Shown piece after piece: positions 48,268 to 57,675 of a stretch of 64,000 nt of DNA. Both the position numbers and the translations under genes were made by a program. The DNA lies in contig NZ_MTQF01000001.1 of the NCBI RefSeq assembly GCF_001975985.1, positions 268,979 to 332,978 on the forward strand, given 5' to 3'. The notes beneath the pieces are model-generated. The model was given only the letters and a program-made list of their open reading frames with translations, made no database searches and was not told the DNA's origin. Source of the DNA: [Flexibacter] sp. ATCC 35103 (GTDB lineage Bacteria; Bacteroidota; Bacteroidia; Flavobacteriales; Flavobacteriaceae). How positions within the stretch are numbered: the first letter of the stretch is position 1; every line of letters starts with the position of its first letter.

Positions 48268-50562
48268 ATGAAACACATATATCCCTTTTTATTATTAATT
48301 ATTGGCACACAATATTTACAATCTCAAACAATTAATAAAAAAACGAATGACAGCATTGTTTCCGATTCTATAAAAATGGCAGGAAATGAATTGCAAACGG
48401 TTGAAATCGTGGGCCGTTCATCAAAAAAGTACAATAGTGACTATTCATTTGCAGCGACAAAAACGGCAGCTTTAAACAAGGATATTCCGCAATCAATATC
48501 AACAATTACAAAAGAATTAATTGCAGATAAAGGTGCTTTTTATCTAGCCGATGCTGTAAAAATGGCAAGCGGCGTGATTCCGGCAAGTTATTACAATCAA
48601 TATACCATTCGCGGAATTAGTCAAAATGAGGAAGGTCAGATCATCAACGGAATGCGAACGCGCCAATATTACTTTTTACAGCCTTTAACCAATAATATCG
48701 AACGTGTAGAAGTGATTAAAGGACCTTCGAGCGCCACATTTTCCTCTGTAGATCCAGGCGGAAGCATCAATCTGGTGACTAAAAAACCTTTAGCCATTGA
48801 TCGAAAGGAAGTGAGCCTGAGCGTGGGGAGTTTTAGCACTTTTAGAGGAAGTTTAGATTTTACAGGACCTCTAAACGAATCAAAAACTCTTTTGTATCGT
48901 GTAAACGGAGCGTATCAGGAAGCAAAATCATTTCGTGATTTAGTGAGCAATAAATCATTTTTGATTTCTCCGTCTTTTAGTTATATCCCAAACGAAAAAA
49001 CGGCTATTAATACGGAGTTGATTTTAAGCGATATGACCGGAATTCTTGACAGAGGTCAGCCTATATTTGGCGCCGTTGCAGGAGTTACAAGCTTAAACAA
49101 AACACCAATCAGTTTAAATCTGGGCGCTCCAAGTGATTTCTTTAAATCAAAAGAAATGATTTTTACGACCAGTTTTGCACATAAATTCAACTCTAAAATT
49201 GGTTTTAATGCCCAATATATGAAACAATCCTGGACAGAAAACCTGCAGGAACACAGAACCACAAACGGTTTTGCAGTTAATATGAACAATCAGCCTGTAA
49301 CCAGTCTGGCAATGATGCAATTTGTACAGCGCCAGCAATATTGGGATATTGATAATTTGAGTACTTATTTTAATTTTGATTTAAAAACCGGAAAACTCAA
49401 ACATAAATTGTTGGCAGGATACGATTTAAGTTCCTGGAATAAAACCAAAGGCGGCGGACAAAATGCAGCAAGAGGTTATCTCTTAAAAGACGGAACTGTG
49501 GCCAGTACTTTTATTGCGGCAAATGCTGCCAATTATCAAACCACGACGATTGACGGAGTCGTTTTGCCAAAACCAAATGTTAGTTATTTCAATCTAAACA
49601 ACCCAACTTATACGGTAACAAGCGCCAATGATTATACTTTGAATGTGAGAACGGCGCTTCCGTCAGCATTAACGACTACAAATGCAATTTATATTCAGGA
49701 TCAGATTTCGTGGGAAAAATTTACTTTCTTACTGGGTTTGAGACAAGAATGGTTTGAAGACATTACCAATTATGAATCGAATAATGAATTAACGGTCAAA
49801 AAATCGGCGTTGTTGCCTCGTGTTGGGGTGACTTATGCAGTAAATAATGAAATTAATGTTTACACGACATATCTTGAAGGTTATCAGCCCCAATCGAATA
49901 CGGTTACATTAATGCCTCAAACCGGGTCTTTACCAGCCGGAAGCTTGTTTGATCCTCTTGAAAGCAATTTGAAAGAAGTAGGTGTAAAAGCAACTTTCTT
50001 CAATAATTCGATGAGTTTTAATGCCGCGATTTATGAGATTAATCAACGTAATATTTTGATGAATGCCAATGATCCTGCAAATCCTGATTTACTCGTAACC
50101 AGAGGCGCTGAAAGAAGCCGTGGTTTCGAGTGCGATTTAGCGGGTTATATCACTGCAGACTGGCAAATAAACGCGTCTTACAGTTATATCGATGCTCAAA
50201 TTACCAACGATCGGGATGCTTCGCTAATTGGCGCCAGAAAACAAAACACACCAAAAAACAGTGCGAACTTATGGACACGTTACAATTTTAGCTCAGATTC
50301 AGCCTTAAAGGATTTGGGAGTTGGTTTAGGAATGCAATATCAAAGCAGTAAAGTGCCTTGGTTTACCAGAGATTTTACACTTCCGGATTTTACTGTTTTT
50401 GATGCGGCTGTTTATTACAAACCCAACAAAAGCAATATGCAAATTGCCCTGAATGCAGGCAATTTATTCAATAAAACCTATTGGTTAGGCGCACAAAATT
50501 ATTTGAGACTATTTCCCGGAGCTCCTCGAAATTTCAGCCTGACTGTAACTTATAAATTTTAA
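48268..50562 (+). CDS. TonB-dependent receptor inside the ABC-2 operon
   Basis: Outer-membrane receptor of 764 residues from ATG 48268; the frame is open further upstream but overlaps the ATPase gene. The signal ends in LLLIIGTQYLQSQ. It lacks the N-terminal carboxypeptidase-like domain. ELQTVEIVGRSSKKYN is the TonB-box region. NKDIPQSISTITKELI, YNQYTIRGIS and VEVIKGPSSATFSSVDPGGSINLVTKKP are the siderophore-receptor plug signature. The barrel ends in FSLTVTYKF. Its gene separates the ATPase from the permeases, so the four products are probably made together. A metallophore or metal complex as substrate is inferred. Confidence 0.93.
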   Translation: MKHIYPFLLLIIGTQYLQSQTINKKTNDSIVSDSIKMAGNELQTVEIVGRSSKKYNSDYSFAATKTAALNKDIPQSISTITKELIADKGAFYLADAVKMASGVIPASYYNQYTIRGISQNEEGQIINGMRTRQYYFLQPLTNNIERVEVIKGPSSATFSSVDPGGSINLVTKKPLAIDRKEVSLSVGSFSTFRGSLDFTGPLNESKTLLYRVNGAYQEAKSFRDLVSNKSFLISPSFSYIPNEKTAINTELILSDMTGILDRGQPIFGAVAGVTSLNKTPISLNLGAPSDFFKSKEMIFTTSFAHKFNSKIGFNAQYMKQSWTENLQEHRTTNGFAVNMNNQPVTSLAMMQFVQRQQYWDIDNLSTYFNFDLKTGKLKHKLLAGYDLSSWNKTKGGGQNAARGYLLKDGTVASTFIAANAANYQTTTIDGVVLPKPNVSYFNLNNPTYTVTSANDYTLNVRTALPSALTTTNAIYIQDQISWEKFTFLLGLRQEWFEDITNYESNNELTVKKSALLPRVGVTYAVNNEINVYTTYLEGYQPQSNTVTLMPQTGSLPAGSLFDPLESNLKEVGVKATFFNNSMSFNAAIYEINQRNILMNANDPANPDLLVTRGAERSRGFECDLAGYITADWQINASYSYIDAQITNDRDASLIGARKQNTPKNSANLWTRYNFSSDSALKDLGVGLGMQYQSSKVPWFTRDFTLPDFTVFDAAVYYKPNKSNMQIALNAGNLFNKTYWLGAQNYLRLFPGAPRNFSLTVTYKF

Positions 50563-50567
50563 TTGGT

Positions 50568-52019
50568 ATGAAGTTATTACACATAGAAATTCTAATCGCC
50601 AAACATTTAAGGAACTCCGTTTTTAAGAATTCGGCTGTTTTTATTATTACGCTTTTTATAGGGATTATTTTGCTTTATGCCGCTTTTTCTGGTTGGGAAA
50701 ATTACACCAATCAAAACGAAACCAGCGAAAAATACCAACACGAATCACGCGAGGACTGGCTAAAAAATCCGGACAAAAACCCACACCGAATGGCGCATTA
50801 CGGAAATTTTGCGTTTAGAAAAAGTACGCCTCTGAGTGTTTTTGAATTTGGAATGGAACCTTTCTTTGGAAATGCTATTTTTCTCGAAGCGCACAAACAA
50901 AACACTGCCAATTTCTCTGAAGCCGGATTTTCGAATAGTATGCTTCGTTTTGGAGAAATAAGTATTGCCATGGTTTTACAAATTTTATTGCCTTTACTGA
51001 TCTTTTTTCTGGGATTTAATGCAATTGCATCCGAGAGAGAAGACGGAACCTTAAAACTGCTTTTAAGCCAGGGAATTAGCTGGAAACAATTATTAAGGGG
51101 AAAAATATTAGGCATCGCAAGTGTTATTATGCTTTTGTTTATTCCAACGATTATCGTTTTGGTTTTTATCTGGCTTTTACTTCAGGATTTCACGATTTCA
51201 GCAGATGAAACGATCAAAATGCTGTTGTTTATTGGGTTTCATTTTATTTACCTGATTTTCTTTTGTGTCTTGGCCGTTTTGGTTTCAGCCTCGAGCAAAA
51301 CATCTAAGAAAGCTTTAATTTCTTTGATTGGAATTTGGTTGGTTTTTACCATTATTTTACCAAGGACCACTCAGGCAATTGGAGCCTATATTTATGAAGC
51401 GCCATCAAAAATTCAGTTTCAGAGTGATATCGAAAAAGACATTCTAAAACAAGGAGACAGCCATAATCCCAATGATTTGCATTATAAAGCCATTAAAGAT
51501 TCTCTTTTGAGGGTTTACAAAGTCGATTCGGTACAAAAACTCCCTTTTAATTATTCGGGATTTATCATGACCGAAGGCGAGAGAATAAGTTCTAAAATAT
51601 ACAATGAGCATTTAGCAGGTTTACTTCAGGTTTACGAAAAGCAAAACCGTTTTTCTAAGACTGTTTCTTTTATAAATCCTTATATCGCCATGAAAAATTT
51701 ATCGATGGGATTATCAAACACAGATTATGATTCGTATATCGATTTCCAGAAACAGGCAGAAAAATACCGTTATAACATGGCGCAGAAAATGAATGCTTTG
51801 CAGGTAAAATACATCAGTAATAAAAAACCCGGACCCAATGATAAACCGCTCACGATCAACAAAGAACATTGGGCTGATGTGGCTGAATTTCATTATGAAC
51901 CAAAAAGAATTTGGGATGTTTTAAAATCCGAAATTGTATCTGTTCTCTCTATCACTCTCTGGATTATTATGCTGTTTGTTTTGATTCGAATTGCAGCTAA
52001 AAACCTTAAAGCCATTTAA
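50568..52019 (+). CDS. DUF3526 ABC-2 permease 1
   Basis: Membrane protein of 483 residues, starting 5 bases after the TonB receptor. One helix (AVFIITLFIGIILLYAAF) is followed by a large periplasmic domain, and then several helices (MVLQILLPLLIFFLGFNAI, VIMLLFIPTIIVLVFIWLLL, FIYLIFFCVLAVLVS, LIGIWLVFTIIL). IASEREDGTLKLLLSQGISW is the cytosolic coupling motif of ABC-2 permeases. The long second soluble segment at about residues 270-440 is typical of DUF3526. It forms the export channel with permease 2 and the ATPase. Confidence 0.9.
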   Translation: MKLLHIEILIAKHLRNSVFKNSAVFIITLFIGIILLYAAFSGWENYTNQNETSEKYQHESREDWLKNPDKNPHRMAHYGNFAFRKSTPLSVFEFGMEPFFGNAIFLEAHKQNTANFSEAGFSNSMLRFGEISIAMVLQILLPLLIFFLGFNAIASEREDGTLKLLLSQGISWKQLLRGKILGIASVIMLLFIPTIIVLVFIWLLLQDFTISADETIKMLLFIGFHFIYLIFFCVLAVLVSASSKTSKKALISLIGIWLVFTIILPRTTQAIGAYIYEAPSKIQFQSDIEKDILKQGDSHNPNDLHYKAIKDSLLRVYKVDSVQKLPFNYSGFIMTEGERISSKIYNEHLAGLLQVYEKQNRFSKTVSFINPYIAMKNLSMGLSNTDYDSYIDFQKQAEKYRYNMAQKMNALQVKYISNKKPGPNDKPLTINKEHWADVAEFHYEPKRIWDVLKSEIVSVLSITLWIIMLFVLIRIAAKNLKAI

Positions 52020-52020
52020 T

Positions 52021-53367
52021 ATGTTAGCATTACTTTTTAAAAATTTCATACGATCTAAAGGAACCAAAATTGGACTTATTTTCCTTTTGGTTATCTGTTT
52101 TATAAGTCTTTTAATTGGACAGCAATTTCAGCAAAAACAACAAAACAATATTAGAGAAGCGGCACTGTATCAAAAAGAGCATATTGCCAGAAATGCTGCT
52201 TTTCATAAAGACGAAATGGGACTTCTGCTCTACTACATCAAGTTTTCACTGGTCAATAAAACATTGCCTGTTAACAGTCTGGCAATTGGTCAGAGAGATG
52301 TAAACCCATCGATACAAAGTGTTACGATTCGTGGGCTGGAAGGTCAGAAATATGATGCGGAACTCAATAACCCGAATAACCTTTTATCTGGAAATATCGA
52401 TTTTAGTTTTGTGCTTATTTATCTTTTTCCGCTTTTAATTATTGCTTTTTCATACAATCTGGTTTCAGAAGAAAAAGAAAGCGGCACCTGGAAAATTGTC
52501 GCCACTCAAAGCAATAACACTTTTTTATACATTCTTAATTTATTCTATATCCGAATTTTAATGCTGATTGCCTTACTGACAATCGTGCTTTTTATTGCCG
52601 CATTGTCTCTCAATATCCCATTTGATAAATCTTTTTTTGCTTTTTATGGACTCGGTATTTTATACATTCTTTTTTGGTTTGCCGTAAGCTTTTTTATTGT
52701 TTCGCTACAGAAAAACTCCAACTTCAATGCCGTTATTTTACTCACGATCTGGTTGTTTTTTATTATCATTTTGCCGGCAATAATCAATACATACATCGTT
52801 ACTAAATATCCAATTCCTGAAGCTTTAGAACTTACTGTAAAACAACGAAATGCTTATCATGAAAAATGGGATATGGATAAAAAATTTACCATGGATAAGT
52901 TTTATCAGCATTATCCTCAATTTGCACATTATCCGTTGCCAAATACTGAGTTCAGCTGGCTTTGGTATTATGCCATGCAGCAAGCGGGCGATGATGACTC
53001 GGCAAAACAATCTCAGGAATTAGAAACTAAATTGCAGCAACGAAACAGAGCCAGTCAGCTTATTGCGCAATTCATTCCTACTTTGCATACTCAGCTTCAG
53101 CTCAATGAAATTGCCCAATCTGATTTAGGAAACCAGCTTTTGTTTTTGAAAGCAACAAAGCAATTTCATGAAAAAATGCGTTTGTATTTCTATCCAAAAA
53201 TCTTCGATAATGCAGCAGTTAATCAAGAAAACTGGTCAAAATTTAAAGTTGAGACATTCAATGATCCTTCAGAAATAAGTTTTGCAAAAGCATTTTTACC
53301 ATTGCTGCTTTTCAATTTGTTACTGATAGGTTTTGGATGGAGGAATTTTAACCGTAACGGTTTTTAG
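52021..53367 (+). CDS. DUF3526 ABC-2 permease 2
   Basis: Second membrane subunit of the exporter, 448 residues from ATG 52021, one base after the upstream stop; the frame continues upstream into permease 1 but that part is not needed. Helix 1 is IGLIFLLVICFISLLIG. Later helices include VLIYLFPLLIIAFSYNLV, ILMLIALLTIVLFIAAL and AVILLTIWLFFIIILPAI. LVSEEKESGTWKIVATQ is the coupling motif. The periplasmic part is Gln- and His-rich. It differs clearly from permease 1, which suggests a heterodimer. A terminator follows. Confidence 0.9.
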   Translation: MLALLFKNFIRSKGTKIGLIFLLVICFISLLIGQQFQQKQQNNIREAALYQKEHIARNAAFHKDEMGLLLYYIKFSLVNKTLPVNSLAIGQRDVNPSIQSVTIRGLEGQKYDAELNNPNNLLSGNIDFSFVLIYLFPLLIIAFSYNLVSEEKESGTWKIVATQSNNTFLYILNLFYIRILMLIALLTIVLFIAALSLNIPFDKSFFAFYGLGILYILFWFAVSFFIVSLQKNSNFNAVILLTIWLFFIIILPAIINTYIVTKYPIPEALELTVKQRNAYHEKWDMDKKFTMDKFYQHYPQFAHYPLPNTEFSWLWYYAMQQAGDDDSAKQSQELETKLQQRNRASQLIAQFIPTLHTQLQLNEIAQSDLGNQLLFLKATKQFHEKMRLYFYPKIFDNAAVNQENWSKFKVETFNDPSEISFAKAFLPLLLFNLLLIGFGWRNFNRNGF

Positions 53368-53380
53368 ATTTTTAAATTAA

Positions 53381-53418
53381 AAGAGCCCTGACAAATTTTT
53401 GAAATCTGTCAGGGCTTT
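53381..53418. terminator. Bidirectional terminator after the ABC-2 operon
   Basis: AGCCCTGACA and TGTCAGGGCT form a perfect 10-bp stem around 13 bases, with flanking A and T runs. It separates the operon from the convergent alpha-galactosidase gene. Confidence 0.9.
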
Positions 53419-53421
53419 TAT

Positions 53422-55626
53422 TTATGCTTTTGTAATCTTTAATACAACGCTTGTATTTGCAGCATTTACATTTGGATTAATCCCAACATGCATTAAAAAA
53501 TCACCCGAATAAATAGCCATTTCTACCGCTGGTTTTTTGTCCGGATACACATTTATTTCTTCTATTTTATAGTTTTGTTCGGCTTGTAATCCTTTTAATT
53601 TTACAGGAAGATGTGTTCCTGCATCATAACGCGAATTAACCGCATAACTAAATACAACCGCTTCGTTACCGTTTTTATTCACATACATTATCGCTGCAGC
53701 ATCATTATCCCACGGATTTTGCAAACGATATTGATCTCCTTGCCAGATAGTATTACTCAATGCACCATAATTTTTTATGGCCTGCTGGCAAAAAGCCAAA
53801 TCTTTTTCGTTTAGATCTTTAACTACAATATCAAAACCAAGTCTGCCCATCATGGCAACATCTGTACGGAATTTTATGGGCTGTTTTCCCCAATCTGTTA
53901 CGTGTGCAGCAAGAGTAATCGCAGGATAAAAATACGAGTATTCCCATTGTATAAAAACACGCTCTAAAGGATCTGTATTATCACTTGGCCAGAACTCTGT
54001 AAAGTATTTCAAAGCGGCATAATCTACCCTTCCGCCTCCTCCGGAGCACAGCATCATAGGCACTTTAGGATATTTTGCACGAATGCGTTCTAAAACTTTA
54101 TAAAGTCCGTTTACATAATCCGTGTAAAAATTAGTTTGTTTGTCTTTGAGATTACTGGAATATGCATTGTAGATCACAGCATTACAATCCCATTTAATAT
54201 ATGCCAATTCCGGATTTTCAGTAAAAAGATGGTCTACAACACCATAAACAAAATCCTGAACTTTTGGGTTCGATAAGTCCAGAACCAACTGATTACGGAA
54301 ATAATGCTCCGCTCTTCCGGGTTGTTTAATGACCCATTCCGGATGTTTTTTATACAAATCACTTGCCGGATTCACCATTTCAGGTTCAATCCATATTCCA
54401 AATTTCACCTGATTGTCTTTTGCCGTTTTGACCAAAGTTCCAATTCCGTTTGGCAATTTCTTTTTGTTTACTTCCCAATCCCCTAAAGCTGCTGCATCAT
54501 TGTTACGCGGATAATTGTTGCCAAACCACCCGTCATCTAACAAAAACATATCTACGCCCAATTTTTTACTATCGCCAATAAGTACTTTGAGTTTCTCTTC
54601 GTCAAAAGTAAAATAAGTGGCTTCCCAATTGTTCAATAACGTTAAACGGGTTCCTTTACCGTCTAATATTTTATAATTTCTGGACCAATCATGCAAATTG
54701 CGACTTGCATTTCCTTTTCCTTTTGTCGATAATGTGTACCAAAATTTAGGCGTTGTAAATACTTCATTTTTAGCCAATATATACGCAGCTGCAGCATTAT
54801 TGATTCCTGAAATTACACGTAGATTGTTTAATGGATCGAGTTCAAGATCAGTTCTAAAATTTCCTGACCATTCCAGACCGGCAAACAATACTTTTCCTTC
54901 GTCTTCTGTAGCCGGTTTATCCAGGGAAACCATAAATACTGATGGTTGAAATAAATTGGCACGCGTTCCCAGTTTCGAATCCAAAACTTTTATACCATGA
55001 GTCAGTTTCGTTTCTTCCGGCTGCATTTCTTTTGCCCATTCTCCGTGATACTGGTTCAGCCAGAAATTGCTGTAACCTTTTAAATATAAATTTGCCGAAG
55101 CATATTTGTTCAATGTAATATTTGCTTTTTCATTGTGCTTAATCGTTGTCCATTGCTCGATAACATCAGTGTCATAATAAGCCAGAATAAACAAATGAAC
55201 TTCAACAGGATAAACATTGTCTTTGAGTATAATTTCTGTCTGGGAAATTCCTGTACTTATCGTTGTTGTTTTATGATCTGCATATAATAAATCCAGCGAA
55301 TTATTGCCGTCAGCATGCGTTATTGCAATTGCAGGTTCTAACAAGTTTTTTGAGCCCGATGGTGTGTAAACGGAGTTGTAAATCCCGGTGTAATCTGTTC
55401 CCTGACGAAACTGATTTTCTATTTTTACATAATCAAAATCGTTTGCTAATTTCTCTCCAAAATAAATTGTATTCACTTCTTTTCCCGGAGTTACCTGCAA
55501 AATAAGCGCATTGCTTTTTGTTTTAACTGCAATAATCTGTTGTGCCAAAACGGTGTTGCAATAACTAGCCAGAATAAAAAATGCAATCGTAAAAGAATGC
55601 TTTAAAGTGATACTGTATTTTTTCAT
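53422..55626 (-). CDS. GH36 alpha-galactosidase
   Basis: Exported retaining alpha-galactosidase, 734 residues, with signal FTIAFFILASYCNTVLA-Q. The N-terminal 30-290 region is a beta-supersandwich. The TIM barrel follows with MFLLDDGWFGNN and FGIWIEPEMVNPAS. The nucleophile is Asp480 in YIKWDCN and the acid/base is Asp549 in WPSDNTDP. A C-terminal beta domain (KLKGLQAEQNYKIEEI) ends the protein. It releases terminal alpha-galactose from raffinose-type sugars or galactomannan side chains. It is divergent from an ECF/FecR/SusC/SusD operon, so it probably supplies enzyme activity to that locus. Lacking a lipobox, it should be periplasmic. Confidence 0.94.
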   Translation of the reverse strand: MKKYSITLKHSFTIAFFILASYCNTVLAQQIIAVKTKSNALILQVTPGKEVNTIYFGEKLANDFDYVKIENQFRQGTDYTGIYNSVYTPSGSKNLLEPAIAITHADGNNSLDLLYADHKTTTISTGISQTEIILKDNVYPVEVHLFILAYYDTDVIEQWTTIKHNEKANITLNKYASANLYLKGYSNFWLNQYHGEWAKEMQPEETKLTHGIKVLDSKLGTRANLFQPSVFMVSLDKPATEDEGKVLFAGLEWSGNFRTDLELDPLNNLRVISGINNAAAAYILAKNEVFTTPKFWYTLSTKGKGNASRNLHDWSRNYKILDGKGTRLTLLNNWEATYFTFDEEKLKVLIGDSKKLGVDMFLLDDGWFGNNYPRNNDAAALGDWEVNKKKLPNGIGTLVKTAKDNQVKFGIWIEPEMVNPASDLYKKHPEWVIKQPGRAEHYFRNQLVLDLSNPKVQDFVYGVVDHLFTENPELAYIKWDCNAVIYNAYSSNLKDKQTNFYTDYVNGLYKVLERIRAKYPKVPMMLCSGGGGRVDYAALKYFTEFWPSDNTDPLERVFIQWEYSYFYPAITLAAHVTDWGKQPIKFRTDVAMMGRLGFDIVVKDLNEKDLAFCQQAIKNYGALSNTIWQGDQYRLQNPWDNDAAAIMYVNKNGNEAVVFSYAVNSRYDAGTHLPVKLKGLQAEQNYKIEEINVYPDKKPAVEMAIYSGDFLMHVGINPNVNAANTSVVLKITKA

Positions 55627-55811
55627 TTTTATTATTGTTTTATTATATATGCATTCAAATCAAGGTTGGTTTGTTTAATTTGACATAAAAGTCCCGTTTA
55701 AATTTAATGATATAGATATCGAATTTAAAAAAAAATTACACTTATTCTGAATAATATTTTTCCAAACGATCTTTATTTGAATTTTATTTAGAATTAATAT
55801 AAATAAACTTT

Positions 55812-55819
55812 TATATTTG
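55812..55819 (+). promoter_or_regulatory. TAnnTTTG -7 box of the ECF sigma gene
   Basis: TATATTTG lies 73 bases before ATG 55892 and would start a leader of about 65 nucleotides. The gap 55627-55891 also contains the divergent alpha-galactosidase promoter, for which no good box was found. Confidence 0.55.
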
Positions 55820-55891
55820 CCGCTTTCTAAGCAAAAAATAGCCTTTTTTAATAGAGTTCTTATCTTGCTCCCACAAAAGTGATTCTTTATA

Positions 55892-56491
55892 ATGAATGAT
55901 AATACCAGTTTCGAATTAAATCTTTTTGAATCTTTCAAAGAAGGAGACGAAACTGCTTTCACGTATTTCTACGACAAATACTTTCACAGAATCACCGCTT
56001 TCAGCGTTCAGTTTATTTATGATAAGGACGAAGCCGAAAATCTGGCGCAGGAAGCATTTTTACACTTATGGCAAACCAGAGAAAATGTGGAATCGATAAA
56101 CGGCATACCATCTTTTTTGTATACGTATGCCAAATCAAAATGCCTCAACATGATCCGACACAATAAGGTGAAGGATAAATTCAAGAACGATATTTTAAAT
56201 CAAAAAGAAAGAGAACTGGATATTGAAATCCTGAACTCAGTACAATTTGATACTTTAGAATTAACAGAATTAGAACGTTTAATTCACGAATCAATAAGCG
56301 ATCTTCCGCCTAAAACCCGTGAAGTTTTTATAAAAAAACGTTTCGAGAATAAAAAAAATGCAGAAATCGCTGAGGAAATGCAAGTAACGTTAAAAGCTGT
56401 AGAAGCCCATATGACAAAGGCTTTGAAGATTTTGAAAACGAAATTATCCGATTATCTGTTCTTGATTTTTATTCTTATTTGTAATAATTAA
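55892..56491 (+). CDS. ECF RNA polymerase sigma factor
   Basis: Sigma-70 family ECF factor of 199 residues, made of regions 2 and 4 only. Region 2 has KDEAENLAQEAFLHLWQTRE and FLYTYAKSKCLNMIR. Region 4 has DLPPKTREVFIKKRFENKKN and EIAEEMQVTLKAVEAHMTKA. The C-terminus is hydrophobic (LFLIFILI), unusual but seen in related flavobacterial factors. It precedes a FecR-type anti-sigma gene and a SusC with an STN domain, so it is the output of a cell-surface signalling chain that senses the SusC substrate. It probably transcribes the same operon. Confidence 0.92.
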   Translation: MNDNTSFELNLFESFKEGDETAFTYFYDKYFHRITAFSVQFIYDKDEAENLAQEAFLHLWQTRENVESINGIPSFLYTYAKSKCLNMIRHNKVKDKFKNDILNQKERELDIEILNSVQFDTLELTELERLIHESISDLPPKTREVFIKKRFENKKNAEIAEEMQVTLKAVEAHMTKALKILKTKLSDYLFLIFILICNN

Positions 56492-56558
56492 AAATAAAAG
56501 GTAGGGTATTTTATTTCTGGAGTGTACTTACTAAAACGAGAAGTTTAAAAACTCAAAG

Positions 56559-57665
56559 ATGACATCAGAAATAATTTATAAATACCTTTCTAATGAAGCT
56601 TCAGAACAAGAAGTTCAAACACTTTTTGAATGGATTGATGCTGCTGAAGAAAACAAAAAGCACTTTATCGCTTTAAAGAAAACCTGGGCTTTAACAGCAC
56701 TTTCTGAAGATGTTTCGAAAGAATTAACTCCGGTAATTTCAATTAAGCCAAAAAAGAAATCAGTTCAGTATCTAAAATATGCTGCTGTATTTTTAGTTTT
56801 ATTCGGGTTAGGAAAATTAGCTTTGGACTTTAGTCAAAAAACAAAATCAGCTTCAAAAGAAATTGTGCTGGAATGGGCTGATGGACGTTCAGAATATATT
56901 ACGAAAAACAATCAAACGAAAGTAGTAAACGATAAAGGTGATTTGATAGCAAAGAAGTTTACAAATCACATTATTTATTTTGGGAAAGTACAGGATCAGG
57001 AAGTAGTTTATAATACGCTTAAAGTTCCTTACGGGAAAAAATTTACACTTACACTTTCTGACGGAACTGTTGTGAGTTTAAATTCCGGCACAACTTTACG
57101 TTATCCGGAGCAGTTTGGCATCAACGGAAAAAGAGCTGTATACCTGACCGGAGAAGCTTTTTTTGAAGTTGCCAAAGACAAAAAACATCCATTTGTCGTA
57201 AACGCCAATAAGGTTGATATTGAGGTTCTGGGTACAAAATTCAACATAAGTGCGTATCCTGAAAATCCAAGTGTAAACAGTACTCTGGTCGAAGGAAGTA
57301 TCAAAATGTATGAAGTCGAAAACAAACTCAATGCAATTTTGCTTACGCCAAACCAAATGGCAACATGGAATAATAAGTCCAAAAAAATTACCACAAAAGC
57401 GGTTGACCCTACTTTTTATTCTGCATGGACAAAAGGTGAACTTGCTTTTAAAGATACCCCATTTTCAACAATCGCTAAAATTATTCAGCGTACTTACGAC
57501 GTCGAAATTATCAATGAGAATACTGTTTTGGCCAAGCAGAATTTTACTGGTAGCATTAAAATTAGTGAATCAAGTGTCGAAAACATTTTAGAACTTCTAA
57601 AACGTGACACGCCGTTTAATTATTCGATTAAAGAAAATACGATTACCATTACCAATCTTCCATAA
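56559..57665 (+). CDS. FecR-family anti-sigma factor
   Basis: Membrane anti-sigma regulator of 368 residues. Residues 1-70 are a cytosolic helical domain (KYLSNEASEQEVQTLFEWID) that binds the sigma factor. The membrane helix is at about 72-90 (YLKYAAVFLVLFGLGKLAL). The periplasmic FecR domain includes VPYGKKFTLTLSDGTVVSLNSG, ALRYPEQF-type strands and AFFEVAKDKKHPFVVNA, and a C-terminal DUF4974 domain (YDVEIINEN, LELLKRDTPFNYSI) follows. It should receive a signal from the STN domain of the next protein. It lies 67 bases after the sigma gene. Confidence 0.93.
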   Translation: MTSEIIYKYLSNEASEQEVQTLFEWIDAAEENKKHFIALKKTWALTALSEDVSKELTPVISIKPKKKSVQYLKYAAVFLVLFGLGKLALDFSQKTKSASKEIVLEWADGRSEYITKNNQTKVVNDKGDLIAKKFTNHIIYFGKVQDQEVVYNTLKVPYGKKFTLTLSDGTVVSLNSGTTLRYPEQFGINGKRAVYLTGEAFFEVAKDKKHPFVVNANKVDIEVLGTKFNISAYPENPSVNSTLVEGSIKMYEVENKLNAILLTPNQMATWNNKSKKITTKAVDPTFYSAWTKGELAFKDTPFSTIAKIIQRTYDVEIINENTVLAKQNFTGSIKISESSVENILELLKRDTPFNYSIKENTITITNLP

Positions 57666-57675
57666 CTAAATAAAC

